Below, piece after piece: positions 5,273-8,584 of a DNA stretch of 8,584 nucleotides. Made by a program: the position numbers and the translations under genes. Below the pieces are notes generated by a model that saw only the letters and a program-made list of their open reading frames with translations, ran no database searches and had not been told where the DNA came from. The stretch covers positions 1 through 8,584 of the forward strand of contig CAJOMW010000035.1 in the NCBI GenBank assembly GCA_905235695.1, in the 5' to 3' direction. Each line of letters opens with the position of its first letter. The stretch's first letter is position 1. Source of the stretch: an uncultured Clostridia bacterium. Its GTDB lineage: Bacteria > Bacillota > Clostridia > Oscillospirales > CAG-382.

Positions 5273-6082
5273 CCTTAACTCCTCACTCCTCACTCCTAAC
5301 TCCTCACTGCTCCTCGCTCCTTCTGCAATGCTTTTCAAAACATCTTCCGCCTCAGCAAACACCTCTCCTGCCTTTTCGCAGAGCGCTTTGTCTCCGTCCC
5401 TTGCGGCGAAGGTGTACTTTGCCTTGTCGAACATTCCGAGGTCGTTTTCCCCGTCGCCGAGAGCGGCAGTGTCGAGCTTTGAGAGGTACAGGCGCATCTG
5501 GAGGTCGCTGAGCGCGGCGCCTTTGTCGGCGTATCTCGTTATATATTCTATCCAATTATCCTCATTATAGCAAACTCTTATGTCAAAGGGAAGCGGCGCA
5601 AGCGCAGGCGGCTTCTTTTCGGTGCCGTATACGCCTATGCGGTATATCGGCTCCTTTATTTCGTATACGTTCTCTATCGGCACGAGCCGGTCCACATTCT
5701 CCCTCTCGAGCTTTGCGAGAAACTCAGTATTTCCTGCGAGTACGTATGAGAACTTGTCCGAATAATACACGATGGGATCCCCCTCGTATATCGGCGCCCT
5801 TGCGAGCTTCAGCACGTTCTCTATGCTTATCTGCTTGTGATAGAGCACCTTGCCGCGGTATATGCACAGCGCACCGTGCGCACAGATATAGTAAACGTCA
5901 TCGGCAAAGGGAAGGCTTTCCGACACCTTTCTCATGCTGTAATAAGAGCGTCCCGAGGCAAGCGCTATGTGCCGCCCCTCATCGAAAAGCCTTGTGAGCG
6001 CATCGGCGACTTCCTTTCCCAGCTTCGTCTCGCCCTTTTTCAGAAGGGTGCCGTCTATATCACAGGATATAAGCTTTATCAT
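5270..6082 (-). CDS. HAD-superfamily (Cof-type) phosphatase with a repeat-derived C-terminus
   Basis: A 270-residue soluble protein of the HAD Cof-like (type IIB) hydrolase family, which dephosphorylates sugar phosphates, nucleotides or flavin-related metabolites; the substrate cannot be told from sequence. Motif I is DIDGTLL (nucleophile D8, acid/base D10), motif II S43 in ALASGRS, motif III K187 in DKGAAL, and motif IV GDGENDLGMF (209-218, D210 and D214 for magnesium). The cap domain lies between motifs II and III. All catalytic residues are present. The start ATG at 6082 has GGAGG 7 nt upstream. The natural family end seems to be near VLKSIAEG; the last 15 residues (ARSSEELGVRSEELR) are translated heptamer repeat. 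The gene lies between the palindrome array and a single copy of the same palindrome (6111-6148). It is probably transcribed alone, because a terminator separates it from cdsA. Confidence 0.9.
   Translation of the reverse strand: MIKLISCDIDGTLLKKGETKLGKEVADALTRLFDEGRHIALASGRSYYSMRKVSESLPFADDVYYICAHGALCIYRGKVLYHKQISIENVLKLARAPIYEGDPIVYYSDKFSYVLAGNTEFLAKLERENVDRLVPIENVYEIKEPIYRIGVYGTEKKPPALAPLPFDIRVCYNEDNWIEYITRYADKGAALSDLQMRLYLSKLDTAALGDGENDLGMFDKAKYTFAARDGDKALCEKAGEVFAEAEDVLKSIAEGARSSEELGVRSEELR
5276..5320 (-). repeat. Heptamer array, inverted copy inside the HAD gene end
   Basis: On the minus strand the units are GGAGCGA, an interrupted GGA plus GCAGTGA, then GGAGTTA, GGAGTGA, GGAGTGA and GGAGTTA, followed by AGGTAAC. 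This is the same order of end features as in the array at 4881-4943, in inverse orientation. Three heptamers make 21 nt, so translation gives a 7-residue period (SEELGVR). The whole array lies within the HAD reading frame. Confidence 0.88.
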
Positions 6083-6110
6083 ATTTGACCTCCGTGTCGG
6101 GTTTTATCTT

Positions 6111-6148
6111 TGTTTACATAATTTCGAGTTTTTGTGATTATGTAAACA
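6111..6148. repeat. Single perfect copy of the TTTACATAA/TTATGTAAA palindrome
   Basis: TGTTTACATAAT (6111-6122) and ATTATGTAAACA (6137-6148) are perfect 12-bp inverted arms. Measured from the ACATAA/TTATGT ends the spacer is 16 nt, the same as in the array at 5008-5248. It lies 29 nt upstream of the HAD start codon, probably in its leader or promoter region. A role as an operator or a leader hairpin is possible. Confidence 0.8.
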
Positions 6149-6155
6149 CAATTCT

Positions 6156-6184
6156 CATATATCCGCAATTTACGGATAATTCAA
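6156..6184 (-). promoter_or_regulatory. Possible weak promoter with inverted repeat for the HAD gene
   Basis: On the minus strand, TTGAAT (6184-6179) and TATATG (6161-6156) are 17 nt apart, each a 4-of-6 match to the sigma-A consensus. An inverted repeat TATCCG/CGGATA (6160-6165 and 6173-6178) lies in the spacer and could be an operator. The -35 overlaps the T tract of the cdsA terminator. The match is weak and other starts are possible. Confidence 0.3.
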
Positions 6185-6210
6185 AAAAGTCTGCACAAAA
6201 GCAGACTTTT
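6183..6210 (-). terminator. Rho-independent terminator of the frr-uppS-cdsA operon
   Basis: On the minus strand, AAAAGTCTGC (6210-6201) pairs perfectly with GCAGACTTTT (6194-6185) across a 6-nt loop, and the T run continues to 6183 (six T in all). It begins 8 nt after the cdsA stop codon, so the operon ends here and the HAD gene needs its own promoter. Confidence 0.88.
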
Positions 6211-6218
6211 GTCGTTAT

Positions 6219-7079
6219 TTAAATGGTAAAGAGCAGCCTCAGGAAGCGTGCATCCTCGACCAGTATGAGGAGGAAAGGCGAGAGCAGCAGCACGCTGTCG
6301 AACCTGTCGAGGATACCGCCGTGTCCGGGGAATATCCATCCGTAGTCCTTAACTCCGTACGTTCGCTTTATGACCGAGAGAAGCAGGTCTCCGACCTGTG
6401 CGAGCACCGACGAGATTATGCCGACGACGGCAAGTCCAAGATAGTTCGGGGATATATCGGCCTCAACGAAGTGCGGCATTACCGCTCCGTATATCATAAA
6501 GGCTATCATGCAGAAGAGCGCGCCGCCTATGGCGCCTTCGACCGTCTTTTTGGGGCTTATCTTAGGGCAGAGCTTGTGCTTGCCGAAGAACACGCCGGAA
6601 AAGTACGCAAAGACGTCGGTTATCCATGCGCCTATAAACACGAGCAGGTATATGTACTGACCGATGTCGCGTCCCGCATTGGTTCCGACCTCGTCCGTGA
6701 CGTATCTCAGCCTTACGAGGCAAAGGTAACACGTCGTTATGTACAATACCATGGTAAACGCCGTGCAGACCGACTCCGTTTTCACTTTATCGTGGAAAAA
6801 CACGAGGGTGAAGAGCAGGACAAACATATATGCGAAGGTTGCCGCCATGAGCACGCCGTATCTGAATTCAAGCGCGAGGACGGGGCATATCGCCGCATAC
6901 AGAAGCGATGGCACCGACAATATGAGATTATTCAGCACACCGATACATTTCAGCATCTCGAAAGCGCTGATAATGCAGAGTACCGTCAGGACCGCCGTAT
7001 ATACGAAGGTGTGGGAGAGGAACAGCAGCACCAGCGCAAGAACGCCGATTATCGTCCCTGTAATTATTCTCTGTTTCAT
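6219..7079 (-). CDS. cdsA: Phosphatidate cytidylyltransferase (CDP-diacylglycerol synthase)
   Basis: A 286-residue integral membrane enzyme that makes CDP-diacylglycerol from CTP and phosphatidic acid, the common precursor of bacterial phospholipids. Its length matches the E. coli enzyme (about 285). Hydrophobic segments run from residue 5 onward, and about eight membrane spans are likely. The C-terminal family signature is complete at 235-261: S-V-I-K-R, then K-D-Y-G, F-P-G-H-G-G, and D-R-F-D, which hold the metal- and nucleotide-binding Asp residues. An earlier conserved stretch, GKHKLCPKISPKKTVEGAIG, is also present. The start ATG at 7079 has a GGGGTGA site 8 nt upstream. It is the last gene of the operon, 37 nt after uppS and with a terminator immediately downstream. 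The usual following genes dxr and rseP are absent at this locus. Confidence 0.96.
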   Translation of the reverse strand: MKQRIITGTIIGVLALVLLFLSHTFVYTAVLTVLCIISAFEMLKCIGVLNNLILSVPSLLYAAICPVLALEFRYGVLMAATFAYMFVLLFTLVFFHDKVKTESVCTAFTMVLYITTCYLCLVRLRYVTDEVGTNAGRDIGQYIYLLVFIGAWITDVFAYFSGVFFGKHKLCPKISPKKTVEGAIGGALFCMIAFMIYGAVMPHFVEADISPNYLGLAVVGIISSVLAQVGDLLLSVIKRTYGVKDYGWIFPGHGGILDRFDSVLLLSPFLLILVEDARFLRLLFTI

Positions 7080-7116
7080 TTGTCGTCACCCCGCTTTGCG
7101 GTTTTGCAAGCAAAAT

Positions 7117-7857
7117 TTATTTAATGCTCTTTTCGGGCACATTGTAGCCTCCAAAGCGTCTCTTTGCACCGGAGAAGGCGTAAAAGACGTCGTACAGCTC
7201 CTTCTTTGTGAAGTCCGGCCAAAGCGTCGGAGTAAAGTACAGCTCGGCATAGGAGGCCTGCCAGAGAAGGAAGTTTGAAAGGCGCATATCGCCGCCTGTG
7301 CGCACGATTATATCCGGATCGCCTACGGGCGTGGTATAGAGATTTGCCGATATGTCGTCTTCGGTTATCTCCTTTTTGCCGCTCTCGGCGAGGATATTGA
7401 ACGCACGGCATATCTCGGCTCTGCCGCCGTAGTTGAGGCAAAGATTGAGGTTGTACTCATTGTTTGCGGTCTTTCTCTCGGCTTCCCTCATCTTTTCGCG
7501 GACGTACTCGGGAAATCTTGATTCGTCGCCGAGAAGCCTCAGCTTTATATTCTTCTTGTACTTTTCCCTTATAACGTCGTCAAGGTATTCTTCGAGAAGG
7601 GATATTATGCCGTTTATCTCCTCTTCCGAGCGCTTCCAGTTCTCGGTTGAGAAGGTGTATGCGGTTACGGTCCTGACGCCGGCGTCGCGGCAGTACTCGG
7701 TTATTTCCTCGAATTTTGTCGCGCCTGCCTTATGTCCGGCCGTTCTCGGGAGGGCACGCTTTGTCGCCCACCTTCCGTTGCCGTCGAGTACAAATGCGAC
7801 ATGCTGCGGCACCCTTTCGGGCAGTTTTAAATCCTTATCTTTAAGCTTTTTGAACAT
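7117..7857 (-). CDS. uppS: Undecaprenyl diphosphate synthase (cis-prenyltransferase)
   Basis: A 246-residue cytosolic enzyme that adds isopentenyl units in cis to farnesyl diphosphate, giving the C55 carrier lipid for peptidoglycan and other wall polymers. Visible family motifs are HVAFVLDGNGRWA (19-31, catalytic D25), GHKAGATKFEEI, TVTAYTFSTENW, LNLCLNYGGRAEI, DPDIIVRTGGDMRLSNFLLW and YFTPTLWPDF. The position that is Glu in E. coli (E213, a magnesium ligand in GGEHRISNF) is Asp here, a conservative change. The ATG overlaps the frr stop by one base (TGATG), so the two are translationally coupled; only a weak purine-rich AAAGAGA lies upstream, which fits reinitiation by ribosomes leaving frr. 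A dehydrodolichyl-type enzyme is unlikely in this context. Confidence 0.96.
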   Translation of the reverse strand: MFKKLKDKDLKLPERVPQHVAFVLDGNGRWATKRALPRTAGHKAGATKFEEITEYCRDAGVRTVTAYTFSTENWKRSEEEINGIISLLEEYLDDVIREKYKKNIKLRLLGDESRFPEYVREKMREAERKTANNEYNLNLCLNYGGRAEICRAFNILAESGKKEITEDDISANLYTTPVGDPDIIVRTGGDMRLSNFLLWQASYAELYFTPTLWPDFTKKELYDVFYAFSGAKRRFGGYNVPEKSIK

Positions 7858-8411
7858 CAGACGGTCATTATCTCTTTCTTCTTCGCCTCTGCGACGGCGT
7901 CGACGTTCTTTATATACTTATCCGTGAGATCCTGTATGAGCTTTTCGGAAGCCTTGAGCTCATCCTCGGTCATCTCGCTGTTTTTCTTCATATCCTTTGC
8001 CTTTTCGTTTGCGTCGCGTCTTATGTTTCTTACAGCGACCTTGCCCTCTTCAGCCATCTTTTCTACCTTCTTTGCAAGCTCCTTGCGGCGCTCTTCGGTG
8101 GGCTGAGGGAAGGAGAGGCGGATCACCTTGCCGTCGTTCTGCGGATTTATGCCGAGATCGGAAGCGAGGATAGCCTTTTCGATGTTCTTGAGGCAGGAAG
8201 CGTCCCACGGAGAGATGACAAGCGTTCTCGGATCGGGCGTCTTTACTTCCGCAAGCTGATTTACGGGCATATTGCTGCCGAAGTACTCGACTTGTACGGA
8301 ATTGAGAAGTGCTGCGCTTGCTCTTCCCACGTTTATGGAAGCAAATTCACTTTCGAGACTTGCAACCGATTTCTGCATCTTTTCTTCGTATGACTTAGTT
8401 TCGATTTTCAT
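7857..8411 (-). CDS. frr: Ribosome recycling factor
   Basis: A 184-residue protein that works with EF-G to split the post-termination ribosome into subunits; the E. coli protein has 185 residues. Family landmarks are present in order: an N-terminal helix (KMQKSVASLESEFASINVGRA) and LLNSVQVEYFG, then PVNQLA, PDPRTLVISPWD, IEKAILASDLGINPQNDG, IRLSFPQPTEERRKEL and VRNIRRDANEKAKDM. The last contains the Arg of the conserved RNIRRD segment. The frame stays open upstream to a TTG at 8489, but the ATG at 8411 has GGAGG 8 nt upstream and gives the family length, so it is chosen. It is the first gene of the operon inside this window; pyrH, the common upstream neighbour, would lie beyond the right edge if present. 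Confidence 0.97.
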   Translation of the reverse strand: MKIETKSYEEKMQKSVASLESEFASINVGRASAALLNSVQVEYFGSNMPVNQLAEVKTPDPRTLVISPWDASCLKNIEKAILASDLGINPQNDGKVIRLSFPQPTEERRKELAKKVEKMAEEGKVAVRNIRRDANEKAKDMKKNSEMTEDELKASEKLIQDLTDKYIKNVDAVAEAKKKEIMTV

Positions 8412-8419
8412 TCTGTATT

Positions 8420-8424
8420 CCTCC
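8420..8424 (-). promoter_or_regulatory. Ribosome binding site of frr
   Basis: GGAGG on the minus strand, 8 nt before the ATG at 8411. It decides the frr start against the upstream TTG at 8489, which would add 26 residues unlike any part of the family. Confidence 0.88.
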
Positions 8425-8442
8425 ATGTTAAAATTTAAATGA

Positions 8443-8459
8443 TGCGAACCCCGTTCGCA
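8443..8459. promoter_or_regulatory. Inverted repeat in the frr leader
   Basis: TGCGAAC (8443-8449) and GTTCGCA (8453-8459) are perfect 7-bp arms around CCC, about 20 nt upstream of the frr ribosome binding site. No T run follows on either strand, so it is not a terminator. It may be an operator or a leader hairpin. It resembles a Gram-positive LexA box but the spacing is one base short. Confidence 0.45.
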
Positions 8460-8584
8460 AAAAATCAATTGGAATTTGACCTCGCCCAAATCCGCAATTT
8501 TTTCTCAAGGTCGACGAAAATTTTTCATGTCTTGTTTAAGTTTGTTTTTGGAATTTATCTTATTATTTCTGCTGAAAGCAGCAG
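8460..8584 (-). other. A/T-rich leader upstream of frr; no gene seen
   Basis: This end of the window holds no convincing gene and no strong -35/-10 pair on the minus strand. CTGCTG (8569-8574) and CAGCAG (8579-8584) form a small stem at the very edge without a T run. The frr frame runs through part of it from a TTG codon, but the residues are not RRF-like. The operon promoter may be here in weak form, or further upstream beyond the window. Confidence 0.4.

Larger units (their letters stand above)
4878..5320. other. Composite repeat element with inverted heptamer ends and a palindrome-array core
   Basis: This stretch fills almost all of the gap between the HAD gene and polA and runs into the HAD coding end. 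Its ends are oppositely oriented arrays of GGAGTKA heptamers (4881-4943 and 5276-5320). Each ends inward in the same 20 nt, GAGTTAAGGTAACAAAAATC, followed by a short hairpin. The roughly 280-bp core is far more A/T-rich than the genes and holds an array of inverted repeats (5008-5248). There is no open reading frame, so it encodes no transposase. It could be a non-autonomous, MITE-like element, but no target-site duplication is obvious. It could also be a chance meeting of two repeat families. Confidence 0.6.

Noticed and set aside
6321..7124. A 267-codon open frame on the plus strand
   Set aside because: It is antisense to cdsA, whose protein is complete and carries its full signature; the translation is rich in charged residues with no known motif.
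8443..8459. LexA (SOS) box upstream of frr
   Set aside because: The arms CGAAC and GTTCG fit, but the Gram-positive LexA box has four bases between them and here there are three; frr is also not a usual SOS gene.
8412..8489. A longer frr starting at TTG 8489
   Set aside because: The added 26 residues are not RRF-like, the ATG at 8411 has a good GGAGG site, and 184 residues is the family length.

Overview
This window looks like chromosome from an anaerobic gut-type Firmicute of the Clostridia (Oscillospiraceae/Ruminococcaceae-like). The evidence is strong GGAGG ribosome binding sites, a sigma-A promoter with an A/T-rich spacer, a Bacillus/Thermus-type DNA polymerase I whose proofreading domain is degenerate, the frr-uppS-cdsA gene order, and repeat-rich intergenic DNA. 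The assignment is inferred from these features and not from a database search. All six genes are on the minus strand, so they are read from the right end of the window to the left.

Right part (8584 to 6183): frr (ribosome recycling factor), uppS (undecaprenyl diphosphate synthase) and cdsA (CDP-diacylglycerol synthase) form one compact operon. The frr stop and uppS start share one base, 37 nt separate uppS from cdsA, and a clear intrinsic terminator lies just after cdsA. The operon links translation recycling to the lipid carrier for wall synthesis and to phospholipid synthesis. The dxr and rseP genes that follow cdsA in many bacteria are absent here.

Middle (6180 to 4819): a Cof-type HAD phosphatase gene is followed by a 450-nt AT-rich intergenic block. 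The block is a composite repeat element. Its two ends are inverted arrays of a 7-bp repeat (GGAGTKA), each ending in the same sequence and a short hairpin. Its core is a quasi-regular array of inverted repeats with TTTACATAA/TTATGTAAA arms held 16-17 nt apart. One more perfect copy of this palindrome lies on the other side of the HAD gene (6111-6148). The last 15 codons and the stop of the HAD gene are supplied by the repeat element. This region is the most unusual in the window.

Left part (4818 to 1): polA (DNA polymerase I) is followed by a terminator and then a membrane-anchored M23-family (LytM-like) protein with its own very good promoter. The M23 domain keeps the three predicted zinc ligands, but the first His of its HxH motif is Gln, so it may be catalytically weak or a non-enzymatic scaffold. 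The intergenic DNA on both sides of this gene carries inverted copies of a second dispersed repeat of about 43 nt that includes terminator hairpins, and a third GC-rich repeat lies at 66-116.

No tRNA, rRNA, CRISPR array, transposase or recombinase gene is visible. The six proteins are housekeeping genes. What may be undescribed is the non-coding repeat system around the HAD phosphatase gene.
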